Positions 31,123-43,105 of a stretch of 64,000 nt of DNA are shown here, one piece after another (positions within the stretch are counted from its first letter, which is position 1; each line of letters opens with the position of its first letter). The stretch is from Dimorphilus gyrociliatus (Eukaryota > Annelida > Polychaeta > Dinophilidae): assembly GCA_904063045.1 (NCBI GenBank), contig CAJFCJ010000018.1, positions 434,001 to 498,000 on the forward strand. Direction: 5' to 3'. The position numbers and the translations under genes were made by a program. The notes under the pieces were generated by a model. The model was not told the origin of the DNA and ran no database searches. It worked only from the letters and a program-made list of their open reading frames with translations.

Positions 31123-33701
31123 ATGGTTCAAATGACACGGTTCTGTGAGTATTAGTTCTTATTTGTTCGATATAAAAACATAATTAATTTTTCTCAGGTC
31201 TGTTTGTCGCCTGTTTATTTCAAATGGTTTTGTCAAGTACTTTAAAAAAGATTTTCACTGAAGGTGAAAAGGCAACATTAGAATGTAATAGTCGGAATAT
31301 ATTTCCAGTGGTGAGTTTGTCAGTATTATGTGAAAAATGCTCTTAAAACTTTCCTTTCCAGAAAGGAGTATATTGGTTCAAAGAAAAGACGCTTTTGACC
31401 AAAAACAGAACAGTTGTCAGCTCTGATGAACGCCATACAATTCATAATGAGAGGGATTATATTTGGGATTTGTCTATTGCTGATGTCAAAAAAGAGGATA
31501 AAGGAGATTATTTGTGCAGAGTCGAAAGCACTGAGAGTAAAGTAACAAGTGTTTCTCTTGATATACACTGTTGGTTGTATTTTCTCTTAAAATTGAAAAT
31601 ATAAAATCTTTACATTTTAGACAAACCGGAAATCAAATCTGTATTTAATAATATAACACTTCGACGAGGAGAGGATAAGACAGTATCTTGTGTTGCTGAA
31701 GGGAATCCGAAACCTTCTATTTTTTGGCTGAAAGATAATAGACAACACTCAGAAGGGAAGGATTTGAAATTAAAATCAGTAACTACAAATTCGTCTGGAA
31801 AATATACTTGTAAGGCTATGGTGATTGGTAAAAAAGGATTCCAAGATCTTAAATCTTTCAATTTAGCCGTTACAGGTAATTTTGTACGTTTTTTTCTTCA
31901 AATTTTTCTGAAATAAAGTTTTACAAAACATAGACAAGCCAATTATACATATACCGGCCGAACGTATTGTTCAGAAGGAAGGTTCTGATGCAGCTTTGAT
32001 ATGCTTTATACATGCTGTTGACCTCATCCGTGGATACTGGACAAGGAACGGTAAAAAAATCAGTGACTCAGACAAATATCAGTTAGAAAAGTGGAATGTG
32101 TCCAAATCGAATCATCGAACTGTTTTGCGTGTCTTAAAATTGAATCGAAGTGATTACGGTCAATATACATGCCATGCCACAGGATCGTTTGGGGGGAATA
32201 GCAAAACCGCTCTCCTCCATGGTAGGCGAAATTATTTTAGTTTTATTAGTGCATTCAACTTTATCTTTATCAAGGTTAAAATTGTAAAAATTATCTTTCT
32301 TATACAGTCACCTGAGAAATTTAATTTTATTAATTTATTTCCATTTGTAAACAAATGCTTGAACTATCTTATCAATAGTTTCAAAACAATATTTCCTATT
32401 TTAGAGTTTGAAAGTAAAGTCCCGGAAATGTTATCACAACCAACTGATCAGATCGCAAAAATCAATTATACTGCAAGATTTAATTGCACAGTAACTAATC
32501 TTGCTCATTATAATACATTAATATGGTGGCATTTCTCTTATAATGGATGGTTTTTCATTGCATCTTCTGACAAAGCTCTAATTTCAAGGGAATCATATTT
32601 TATGGGCGACAAGTATGATATTGGTAGCGACTTTAGCCTATCAATAAAAAATGTACAAGAAACAGACAGTGGTTCCTATATGTGTGAAGTAAAAAATTTT
32701 AAAAATTTTACAGCTGTATTAACAGTTGCAGGTGAGTAAATTTGCTGTTTTCAATCCTTTCCGTTAATACATACCATTTAGTGTCCTATGTATCATCATG
32801 TTGCATACACTAAACATGCTTTTGTATTGTAAACATTAAACATCAAGGTCAAGTCCACTGTTCAAGGGAAATAGTTGTAAAGTATGGAGACAACAGCGAA
32901 GCTTTCTGTCAAATTCCATATAGTGGACCCAATCCTGGTTGGCAGGCTATTTGGAAAAGTGGAAATTCTTCGTAATGTTTAAATTTTCATCAAAAGTTTT
33001 TTCAATTATTTTTTTTGTTTTAGTTTTTCAGCAATATTTCAAAGTGATTATAATATTTACAATGCAACACTAGCTTTTGCTGCAATAGATCAACATAAAG
33101 AAAAATACGTTTGTGAAATTTCAAGCAAAGACAGGAAATTTTTTACTACTTGTGAATCTTCAATCATTATAAATGGTCAGAATTCTGTTGCATATTATTA
33201 ACATTCTTTCCTAGAAAATTGTTAATTATTTTCATATTTATACATATTAATCAATTAGATGGCAATCACGAAAATTATCATCATTTAAGAGATAAAGAAA
33301 GGATGCTGTTAATTTTAAGTGTTTCTCTCGGAACATTATGCTGTCTACTTCTCCTAATTCTGACAGCAGTTACAATCCATTTTCGTCAAGTTAATAAGAA
33401 CTTCAGGCAAGTATGTACATATTTTTTTAAAGTTAATACAATCTGGATGATTATTGTGATTGCTTGGTGAGAATAATAATTAGCTCCATAATGTATCAAC
33501 TAAACTGCTTCAAGTTTTTCTAAAAATTATCAATTCTATAGGATCAAGAAGAAGAAACGTACGAATCGATTAGGTGGTAATATGCCACTTAACAGACGAA
33601 TGCGCAATAATAGTTCTTCTTTTGAAACTGATGCACTAACTTCGAAAAATGAAAATGCTGACAACATACAGGTTCGAGCCTATGTAGGGGGAATGTATTA
33701 A
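31123..33701 (+). CDS. Five-Ig-domain transmembrane cell-surface protein
   Basis: Ten exons (31123-31144, 31198-31310, 31362-31569, 31621-31875, 31934-32221, 32405-32731, 32848-32971, 33024-33175, 33259-33406, 33542-33701) give 1797 bp, 598 residues. A signal peptide (FCLFVACLFQMVLS) is followed by five Ig domains with their cysteine and tryptophan cores: LECN/VYWFK/YLCRV, SCVAEG/FWLKD/YTCKA, ICFIH/GYWTR/YTCHA, FNCTV/IWWHF/YMCEV, AFCQI/AIWKS/YVCEI. One membrane helix (LLILSVSLGTLCCLLLLIL) and a basic tail (RIKKKKRTNRLGG) follow. Most joins are phase 1, typical of Ig genes. The specific subfamily is not recognised; basigin/neuroplastin-like or a fly-type adhesion receptor are possible. The last intron needs a GC donor for the long tail. 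Confidence 0.85.
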
Positions 33702-34282
33702 ATTTACCATATAACTCAATGGCTTGGGTTCGCGATATTATAACGACATCAAAACTCGTGAATATGTTTCAGTATTATACATATTTCATTTTCGTAGGTG
33801 CTTTGCTTTTGCATTGTTTTTCTGAGGCAATTTCTTTATCAAATATGGTTTCTGAATGAATGTAGCATTTTTTGCTTAAGATGTAAACTAGATTGATGTG
33901 GTCAAATTGTTGTTACTTTGTAGCTCATATTGTTAAACTATTATTTAAGTATCGCTCAAATGACTGCAACAGCTATCATCATTCCAGTCAAACTAAATGT
34001 AGTTTTAATTTTGTACTCTGCAAGCCTTTTATTTAAATATACAAGTTTACATAAATATTCTATCAACTATCTTTCAAGTATAAAGGAGTTTATAAGTAAT
34101 AGAAAATTTCTATGTGTATGCCACCTGTACTGTTTAACTATTTATTAATGATCATTTTTACAAGAAATAGATATAAACGCAATAATTGAATTCATACATG
34201 TAAAAAGATATAAAAAAGATCGTGCAAAAAACTAGACTGTCTCGGAATGTTTTTGACAAAATGCAAAACCAGCGCAGCTGTG
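33702..34282. other. Convergent 3' intergenic region
   Basis: About 580 bp between the stops of the Ig gene and PKMYT1. AT-rich, with open frames that have non-coding composition. Nothing else is supported. Confidence 0.5.
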
Positions 34283-35563
34283 TTATTCGTCAACTGATGA
34301 AAATTCATCGAGAAGATTTCTGACTAAGGCATGATCTTCGTTATCATTATCAAATGTATTTTTCAGTCTAAACCCGCCACTTGGAGTTGTTCTGCAAATT
34401 TTACTATCTTGAACGGGAAACTCTTCGTCACTAGAAAAAGAGGCGGGAGCACTAGGGGATCTTAAGCATTCCGCATTAATTTCATACGAATCATTTAATT
34501 CATTTAAAGGCTTTTGCCTGTCAATAGCCATCTTATTTAAGAATGGATGCGCTAAAAGTTTTTCCGCAGTCCACCTTGAGTTTGGATTAGGGTCCAACAT
34601 TAATTCAATTATGGATCGAAATTCTTGCGAGTAAGCTTCTATAAATCTACTAGGGATCTTCCCAGATCTCAATTCATGCCAAACTTCTCCCCCATTTGGA
34701 AGATCGAGATCACCGGCTAATTCTAAGATGGTCATACCGAGGCTAAATACGTCAGCTGGTGTATTGAATACTCCTTTCATGACTTCTGGTGCTAAATATC
34801 TGCAGTCTCCTTCTTGGGCATCCTTTTCCTTATCCGTTGATAAGTCATACATGATTCCATAATCACCCAATTTACATATTCCGTCCTGTCCAATAAACAC
34901 ATTGTCAGGCTTAACGTCCATATGAACAAGGAAATGGCGGTGCAAGTGATGTAAAGCTTTCAATAAATCAATGAGCCAGCAACAAAGATCACTTTCTGGT
35001 ATACAGTCTAATTGACTGACATATTTATCCAAACTAGCATGGCATAATTCCGTTTGGATAAAAAAATGACGATTTTCTTCCCATGCTGTATAAAATTTGA
35101 CACAATTGGGATGAACTGGGATCTTTCTGTATTTAATCACTTCGCTCATTTTTAGTTTTCTATCTGAATTACCCTTAAAACTGTCAATTGTACGTTTAAT
35201 TGCATAGAGTTGACCATCTTCTTTACTTCTAACTTTGTAAACTTCACCAAAACTTCCAGAGCCGAGCTTAGAGAGTACCGTAAAATTTTCAGACAAAATC
35301 GATTTAGTTTTGTTTAAGTTTTCGATCGATCCTATTTTATAGACATTTAGAGCTTTAATTTTAGCTTGAACATTTGGAGATAAGATCAGGCGATTCCGCT
35401 GTGGTATGACTCGGCTAACTGGCGGTGCACTTCGAGCAGGTTCAGTTATTTCTCTCACAATTCGCTGTCGTTTATCCCTATCTTTTTTTGTAGATAAAAC
35501 TTCTGGTTCGGATAAAAATAGGGGAACGGGTCTAGGCGTGGAAAGCGGTGTAGATAAAGCCAT
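34283..35563 (-). CDS. PKMYT1: PKMYT1 (Myt1) CDK1-inhibitory kinase, intronless
   Basis: WEE-family kinase that phosphorylates CDK1 on Thr14/Tyr15 and holds cells in G2. Single exon of 426 residues from the ATG at 35563. The kinase domain has the glycine loop GSGSFGEV, the lysine in YAIKR, catalytic loop HMDVKPDN, metal-binding DYG (usually DFG) and EGDCRYLAPE; LGMTILELAGDLDLPNGGE is Myt1-specific. The N-terminus has the RXL/Pro-rich region STPRPVPLFL. The tail is Ser-rich with SPSAP and no clear membrane segment; vertebrate Myt1 has a membrane-association region after the kinase. Being intronless among intron-rich neighbours is unusual. Confidence 0.93.
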   Translation of the reverse strand: MALSTPLSTPRPVPLFLSEPEVLSTKKDRDKRQRIVREITEPARSAPPVSRVIPQRNRLILSPNVQAKIKALNVYKIGSIENLNKTKSILSENFTVLSKLGSGSFGEVYKVRSKEDGQLYAIKRTIDSFKGNSDRKLKMSEVIKYRKIPVHPNCVKFYTAWEENRHFFIQTELCHASLDKYVSQLDCIPESDLCCWLIDLLKALHHLHRHFLVHMDVKPDNVFIGQDGICKLGDYGIMYDLSTDKEKDAQEGDCRYLAPEVMKGVFNTPADVFSLGMTILELAGDLDLPNGGEVWHELRSGKIPSRFIEAYSQEFRSIIELMLDPNPNSRWTAEKLLAHPFLNKMAIDRQKPLNELNDSYEINAECLRSPSAPASFSSDEEFPVQDSKICRTTPSGGFRLKNTFDNDNEDHALVRNLLDEFSSVDE

Positions 35564-35906
35564 AATCGTTGATTTTTGCTCTACATCAGACTGGCGCCAT
35601 TTTTCCGCGTTTTTTCTTTACCCGTTTTCTTGAACAGTATTGCACAAAATTTTTAAATTTATTTACTATTAATTTATCGCTCAGTGATATTAGGTAATTA
35701 AGAAAACTGGAACAAGTAAGTCCTATTTTAGCGATAGTAGTGTATTTTATCGTAATTAATGCTATAAGTTGCATGACCTGACAAATGGCTAGCAGAAATT
35801 TTATCATAAATATTATTTCTTTTACTAAAATATCCTAGGTCGCAGAAAACCGTTTCAGTTCTTGTTTAATCGAGAGAACCCTTTTCAAATTTTTCCAGAA
35901 AACATC
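35564..35906. promoter_or_regulatory. Divergent PKMYT1/RAP1 promoter with E2F-like sites
   Basis: Close to the PKMYT1 start are TGGCGCCA (35592-35599) and TTCCGCG (35602-35608), both E2F/DP-like. The interval also holds an 18-codon upstream frame from an ATG at 35784 on the plus strand, ahead of the RAP1 start at 35907. Motif matches only. Confidence 0.35.
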
Positions 35907-37254
35907 ATGACTAAATCGGAAATATTTATCGCTGAAAATGGAAAACCTTTAAAATTCTATCTAAGTCCATGTGATATACGTGATAGTTTACGAAAAAAAA
36001 TTATGGTTGGTCATTTTTATTTGCAAAACCTATTAATCATTTGATTTTTTTTTCAACAGGATCATGGTGGCGAGTTGGTTTTCAGAAATTGTAGAGAAAA
36101 CGTTATCAAGTATAATAATTTATAAAAATAATTTTTGATAATTTATGTATTGAAAATTTAGGCTAACTAGTCCTGGATCCCAAGCATCCAAAGGCGAAGT
36201 CTCTATAGATTTTATCCACGAGAGTATAGCCAAGAAAAAAAAATTAAATCTTGACGACTATACGAATAAAAGTTCTGATCAAGAAGTTTGTAATGACGTT
36301 ATGGCTGCTGTATCTCCTAAATCTGAACAGAGAGTTATTCATAAGTACAGGTACTTAGCAAACAAAGAAAGAGCTATATTATTGCGTAATTTTAGACGTC
36401 AGGCGTACACAAGATCAGACGACGAAGCCATAATAAAATATGTTTGGCGGTCAAATGGTGCACGATTAGTTCGTGGAAGGTCACTCTGGACAAATCTTCA
36501 AGATAAATTGGTAAAGCTGTTATCACATATGTTTTCTAACAATACCGGTAAATATTTTAAAAGCCGAAACAACTTCGAGGTCGTACTTGGATGTCTCTTC
36601 GAGAACGATATCTGAAAATTATTCTTCCCAATCTAAAGAATTATCAATTAGCTCAGAATCAGTATGATATTTTAAGCCAAGCAAAAAGGGAGGATAGCTC
36701 AAAGTCTTATTCCTCCCTTAATCCTGGATCTTTTGCTGATGATTCTGATGATGAGGAAGGTGTCAAAAAACATAAACCGTTTCGTGAGAAATCTGTTAAA
36801 ATATTGAATAAATCTGACAAACTATTAACTGAATCACCCGCCATAACACCGGGAGTCAAAAGAAAGGCGAATGCTCTTAAAGTAGGACCAAAGAACAAAG
36901 ACTTTACCCATTCTGTGGAGAGTGGGCATATAGAAAAAGGTTTAATTTTTGAATAATGAAAATAATTTAAAAAGGTTTTCTTTGCCTATTATAGAAAGGC
37001 CGGGGCGTTTAAATAAAACTCAGCTAAACGAAGAAAATGATAACTATAGAGTTACTCGGAGTTGTAAAAATCGAGAACTGCTGTCTCACAAAAGAAAAAA
37101 AAAATGCTCCACAGACAACGTATCAGTAACGAAGTCACCGAAGGCCCCCAAAAAACTTCAAAATTCAGGAAATAGCATTTCAAAACTGCTTTCAGCTTCA
37201 GATTACATAGAATTCGGTTTGTTATTGTATCAATTTTACAAAAGTACTATATAA
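35907..37254 (+). CDS. TERF2IP: RAP1 / TERF2IP telomere-associated protein (likely one-base frameshift)
   Basis: Shelterin-type telomere protein. Exons 35907-36005, 36060-36109, 36162-36510 and 36564 onward. An N-terminal BRCT domain (SEIFIAENGKPLKFYLSP, DHGGELVFRNC, EVSIDFIHESIAKKKKLNL) is followed by a Myb domain (AYTRSDDEAIIKYVW, GRSLWTNLQDKLPKQLRG, RTWMSLRERYLKIILP), the RAP1 order. The tail is acidic then basic (ADDSDDEEGVKKHK, VKRKANA). The frame stops at 36956, but the overlapping frame continues to 37254 with similar basic composition. Loss of one T from the T5 run at 36946-36950 would join them, so the break may be an assembly error. No clear RCT domain was seen in either version. 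Confidence 0.85.
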
Positions 37255-38624
37255 TTATATACATAATCAGATAAATCTACTTTCCAAAAGAATTTTGCTA
37301 ATGAAATTTTAGAGGTAACTGTTTTAAATTATAATTTATTTATTAGTATTTTGACTATTTGAACAAGACTTCAAAAAATTCCCTCGGACTTACCACGAAA
37401 GCTATGATGTATTGGGCAGTAACTTGTAAAGGAAGTATTTCAAAAACAATTATTTCCATGAAGAGCTTCAGAACATCAGGTGATGACATCTTGGATAGAT
37501 AACTTAGCTATTTTCTAAATACAAATTTTTGTAGAAATGAAATTTTCAGAAGGGGATATTATGAAAAAATTTGAAATATTGGAGTTTTCGTCCTGAAATT
37601 AAGATGAAATTTGATGAACAAAATATAATATCTGTATTATATTTAGGTCAAGTTCTTCCACCTACTTTTCATTCAATATTTTCTTTTCTCAAAGGTTATA
37701 CTTTTGAAAATGTGAAAAATGAAATACTTTTGTTAAGCCAATCCATGTGATGAAAATATACTATTATTCACTGTAAACAGTATAAATTAGATTTTTACAA
37801 TAAAAATATTAAATTGAAATTATAGTATTGATAGATTGTTATAGTTCTAGATGCCAAATGAGTTACTCTTTCAGCTAACCATTCACAGAATGGTCACCGG
37901 TGAGAAAGTAAATAAAAGGCTAGAGGGCACCACATGTGAAGAGTCTCCATATTCTATAATGGCTTTCAAATAACATGTAGGAAGGTCAAGGTTATACTAT
38001 TGTCTTGACTTTCAATATTTTGTTTTTGACAGTACATCCCGTATTCAATGAGAATATTTATTAAGATCGACTTATAGTGTGTTTCAATACTTGATTTATT
38101 ATATAATAATTTATCACATATTTCACATGTACATCTTCTTTTAAGGTATAAAAAACTTCTCATCTGTGTCATTTTTTGATACCAAGTATAAAAAAAAACC
38201 AGAGACTAACAATTTTTTATTATTCTCGAAAAAAGAAAATATCAATATCAAATGTATTAATTCATTGTATACGCTTGATTTATTGAAATGACACACGCCA
38301 AAATGTTCCATCATTATTATGATTCTAACAAATTAAACTTGAATATCTTTCAGGTTTCTACTGTGAATAAGAAAATCTCAAGTTCAAGAAATATTTATAT
38401 TAGATTCTAATGGTAAGAATCTACGTTTTCCACATTCTTTCTCACAAAGCACATATTCAATTCAGAGTATTTTTTTTACTGGTACATTGATAGGTAAATG
38501 TAAGTAAAGTAGTAGTAACTTGAAAGGAAATTAATTTGCTAGTGACTGCTTTAATGTTAAAATATATTGCTTTCATTTTGCTTACATTATTTTTTAAAAC
38601 TGCTTTGCAATTTTGATATATTAG
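37255..38624. other. Intergenic region or TRAK 5' region, no exon identified
   Basis: About 1.37 kb of AT-rich sequence. The first coding exon of TRAK should lie here or start within 38567-38624, but no in-phase ATG exon is convincing. A minus-strand frame at 37966-38172 has no family features. Confidence 0.45.
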
Positions 38625-41600
38625 CAGTCAAACTGGCAACTGACGGGAAGCAGAATACAGAGGAGTCCGTTTACGAGGATCTCGGCGAATTAAATTTGAA
38701 AGATTCCAGGCATACTCACCGATACTCGGATTCCGCTACATTAACAGGTAATTTGTCAAAGAAGTAAAATATTCAAACTTTCTTATTCTGAATCATCTTA
38801 TAGATATATGCTGTAATAGAGAATTAGACGAAGTTTCCTTGGTTTCTCTAATTAAAGAAACAATTCCTCAATATCGTCTACGGGCTGATACCTTCACAGA
38901 TTTTGGAGGATACGCCAATTCTGGTATAAATTATATTCATTGCAGAAGGACTTTATTAATTTTTACCCTAGATTGGATACATACTCCTGTATTACCAAGT
39001 GATCACGATCTTCCTCTATCGGTCGAAGTTATTGAAGAAACCCTGAATTACTTTAGTATGTTTTATTTCATTTTAGAATTCTTGTACTAGTTAGTATCAA
39101 CGAAAAATTTGAAGAAATGATTTAGCTCTATAGATCATTTTTCTATATTTTATTGATACAAATAATTATTATGTTTATTGATTGTGCGTATCTCGTGACA
39201 ACAAGTTCAGGTGAATAGATCAATAGGCCTTTTTCTATAGCCTAGCTTCTTTATATGAGCTATAATAGGTACATTTAAATTTGTGAGGCTCAAAACTGTA
39301 TAAGAAGATAATGTACTCCAAGTATAAGAAAATATCAGCGATTAAGCTGATAAAGCAATAAATACATTATTAGCCGCAGTTTGAAAATATTATACAGAGA
39401 TCTGAATCAAGGAATCTTGAAATTTGGAGTGATTAATAACACAAGCTTGTGGCAAGAAGCCCACTTATATCTATATTTATTAAGGAAACATGTATAAAAA
39501 CATCTGTTAAATTTGGAATACAATGGTTGAAAATCAATATAAGTCAGTACATAATGCTAAAGATGAAGTATACGAATCCTTTGGGGATAATGGATATAAT
39601 CAACAGCTGATTAGTGAAGGTTACAATAGATGTTTTATTTTGTTTGTGAATATAGCAAGAGCTTATATAGCTCCCTTTTCACCTTGAACTATACATACCT
39701 GTCATGTACACCAATCACGCACCCCTGTTTCTTTTCTTATGGCAGATAGAAAATGCACAATAAGAGCTGCAGTTGAGAGTGATAGATAATAACGATCTAA
39801 TTTCCATTGTATTTGCCAAATTGTGACTCTATCAACTACTGCATCATTGTGATCTAAATTTCAATGTAAATTTCCTTTGATCTTGTAGGTTCTTATTTAC
39901 CTTTTAACCAACATGAAATTTACGTGCACTTGAAATAGTATATTCATTTTTCAGTTTTGTGTGGCGATCGATTGACTCAAATGACGAAAACCTACAATGA
40001 TATTGATGCTGTTACTCATTTACTAGAAGAAGTAGATTTTCAAATAACAAAATAGAAGTATTTAAGTGAAAGTATTATTTTATTTCAGAAAGAGAAGGAT
40101 TTAGAATTGGCTGCGCGAATAGGTCAAAGTCTTCTTGAAAGAAATAAACAACTTGAGAGTCTAAGTGAAAATTTAGAATGTCAATTAGAGGATGCCACTG
40201 AAAAATCCAAGCAACTTCAGCACGAATTGTGTATGAAAGATTCTTTGCTACACTCTTACTTGCAAAGCGATCAAGAAACAGATGTTTTAGAGTAATTATT
40301 TTTATCTCTACTTCAGCTAACATTATACTGATTGCGATCATACTTCACTTTCCAAAGGTCTGAACAAAGGAAGAGTGATGGGAGAGGGGTAGTGTACTTA
40401 GAAGCGTTACAAAAAAAAGTAAATTTTCTCGAACGAGAAAATGAATGTCTTAAGGAAAGAACAGTTCATTGTCTAACTGATACTGATCAACTTGTGTCCA
40501 AGGAGGAAGCACTAGTTCAGGAGTTAATGAAGGAGCTAGAGGTATCCAGAACAAATTCAAATAATTTTCAGACAGAAGTGGCAAATCATTTGGAAATCAT
40601 ACATGATCAAGAAGAGAAAATATTGTTTCTTGAAAATGAGATATCATTAGTTAGAGAAACTGTGAAAAAATTATCTGATGAAAATAATGAGTTAATAATC
40701 ATTATTGAGCATGGCAAGGAAACAGAGAGACTTTTGTCTATAAAGTTGACAGAAGCGGCAGAAAAGCTAAATGAGATGGAAATATCTTTTGAAGAAAAAT
40801 GTAGAGAGTTGAATGATATTAACTTAAGATCAATGTCTGATCACTGTTCCTTTCACTATAGTTCAAATACTGAGTCTCTATTGAATGAACTTAGAACTTC
40901 TGTTTGTAAGGATCCCAACGATCCGGATGGAAAATTTATTCGCCAAATGCAAACACAGCAAGAAAATGCAATTAGTACGCTCAAGTGTGTTAACAAATCT
41001 CAACAATCTGAATTTACCTATGAAATGAGTCAAGGCTGTCTGAACCAAGGATCAATGTTTTTTACAGACTGCGACCGTGAATCTTCAATGGTATCCGAAC
41101 AACAGTCACAGAATAGTTGGGAGAGAGAGCTAGGAAACTTTTCATCAAGGAGATGTTCGTCATTTGGAGCTGACTTTTCATCAAAATCATCTGTCAGTTT
41201 ACCCGGACTTTCAAGCATTTTTAGACACTCTGAGAAATTACAATTAATTAAACCAATTAAAGGTAAAGAAAGCATGACCTTTCTATATTTTAATAAATAT
41301 TACTGATTATAGGTTCAATTACTATGGAGCATTGGCAAAGACTAGCTCATTCAGACCTTACTACCATTCTGAATTTTCGGCCAGGAATTACTTCAAAATT
41401 TTGCAAAGAAATAAATCATTCAGTAACGCAAGGTAATATGCCGTATCTGACTGAATCACAGACCAAGATTGCTTTTATTTGAATTTTTTCAAACAGATCA
41501 ACTGCTGCCTAGAAACTTTCTGAAGGAAAAAAGGTTTAAAAAGCTTATAACTTGATGTATTCTTACGTTTTAATATTTGCAGAAGCAGCGATAGTATTTG

Positions 41601-41877
41601 GAAAAAATTATCACTGAACGAAGAGTCAACGAATAGATCAATAGGCTTAAATTGCCTTTCTGATACAAAGAGTTTTATTCAACTGCGAAATTTACATAAT
41701 AGTTCCACAATTATCGACGCCATCGGTTCTGTAGCTGGCTTTAGCTTGCATGAAAAGACTGATAATCGCAGAGGAGTTCGATTAAGATATTTAGAGTTGT
41801 CTTGTGAATGCCACTCATGTGATGGAAATAATTTGTGTGATACTTGCAAATGTTTAAAAATAACTAGCTATATTTAA
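38625..41877 (+). CDS. Trafficking kinesin-binding protein (TRAK/Milton), 5' end not found
   Basis: Adaptor linking mitochondria (via Miro) to kinesin-1 and dynein. Exons: about 38625-38747, 38804-38923, 38972-39055, 39955-40031, 40089-40291, 40358-41262, 41313-41432, 41497-41533, 41583-41877, all in phase. The HAP1_N domain is very clear: ILCGDRLTQMTKTYNDIDAV, THLLEEKEKDLELAARIGQS and LQHELCMKDSLLHSYL, followed by a long coiled coil (EALQKKVNFLERENECLKE). The Milton domain has EKLQLIKPIKGSITMEHWQR and LAHSDLTTILNFRPGI. Between them is a Ser-rich region with SVSLPGLSSIF. The intron 39056-39954 is unusually long for this window. The C-terminus ends in a cysteine-rich stretch (CECHSCDGNNLCDTCKC) that I do not know from the family. 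Confidence 0.9.
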
Positions 41878-41950
41878 ATTTTGAGTATGTCAAGTACGGC
41901 ACTTTTGATGCTCTCTTTCTGGACTTGAATTAATATTTTAGAACTCTTTA

Positions 41951-42758
41951 TTAAAAAAATTTTACACCACCATCATCACTTTCAAATATTTCGGCTTTGC
42001 CTTCTTTTTCTAGACATTGTAATGCTCTCTTCAATAACCAGACATCCAAACCATAAAATTCTATAGTTAAAAATTAGCTTTATATTCTTGATTTGAAAAG
42101 AAATTTACCTTGATTTTTTGAATTGTCACCATCGGTAATTTCATAGTATGTACACACTGAATTAAGCATTCCTCTTTCAGTTATCTACGACAGTAGCTCT
42201 TATATTTAACTGTGTAATGAGAAGAAAATATTTAACAGACCCATTTATAAATCAATTTTGCCCATTCATCAGGTGAACGCCACATAACCAGGCATCTATT
42301 TCGCCGTTTATCTTCCCATTCCACATTTCCTGATTCATATGACAAAATTTATTAAGCAACTTAAGATAGTTATATTGTACCTCGTCGACGCAATTCTTCT
42401 AAAATGACATATATTTCGTCAAGATTTAGTTTGCCTTTGAAAATTCACATTTATAGACCAGCATTAGGTAACTGAAAGTACACTTACTTACGATCAATAG
42501 ACCGGTTATAAAATAGCTCTGAAGTTTCTGATTCAGCAACATCGAGAGAATACCATTTTTTGTGTTTATAATAGGAGAGTATTAAGGAACACCAGGTATC
42601 TAGTTGCTTCATTTTCGTTTCAACATTCGGTTGAATCCTGAAATACATATATTTAATATCTTTAATAGAAAAGCAGTATAAATTAAAGACTAAATAGTAA
42701 GAATAGATTACGTAAAAAAAGGTGGAAATTTATGCTGCCAGGGAAATTGAAAACTCAT
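41951..42758 (-). CDS. VPS25: ESCRT-II subunit VPS25
   Basis: ESCRT-II component that recruits ESCRT-III during endosomal sorting. Six exons (42712-42758, 42492-42637, 42381-42434, 42241-42329, 42109-42184, 41951-42060) sum to 522 bp, 173 residues; human VPS25 has 176. Two winged-helix domains are recognisable: MSFQFPWQHKFPPFFTIQPN, then QLDTWCSLILSYYK, VILEELRRRGNVEW, WRSPDEWAKLIYKW, and the C-terminal LLKRALQCLEKEGKAEIF ending in GGVKFF, the usual C-terminus. The PPFF motif near the N-terminus is the VPS22/36 contact. It diverges from EF-Ts and is convergent with TRAK, with 73 bp between stop codons. Confidence 0.97.
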
Positions 42759-43105
42759 TATTGTATCTCTTGCAAAAGTAGTTAATTGACTGAGAGATGT
42801 ACGAAACTACTATGACGTCTGTGGAAGTATTTTCGTAGCAAATCTATGATTTTGAACGTATTTTCAAAGGAATACTGAAAATATTTTGGAATAATAGCAA
42901 TAAAGCAAAATGATACGAAATGATATTTTATGAGCGATAATATGGTATTAACTATCTCATATCTCGCCGACTGATAGATTCTTCATTAAGAATTCTTACT
43001 GCTATACGATCGCAATGATATGTGGCAAAATATTTACTACACTCTCAATTAAAAGTATTTTATGATGACATTGTGTTCATGATTCATTTGAACTTTTCAT
43101 TTCAG

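Noticed and set aside
37966-38172. 68-codon minus-strand frame
   Set aside because: Two CxxC-like cysteines but no recognisable domain or splice partner, and AT-rich intergenic composition.
43019-43105. Candidate start codons for the EF-Ts first exon
   Set aside because: None joins in phase 1 to the exon at 43106; the first exon is left unassigned.
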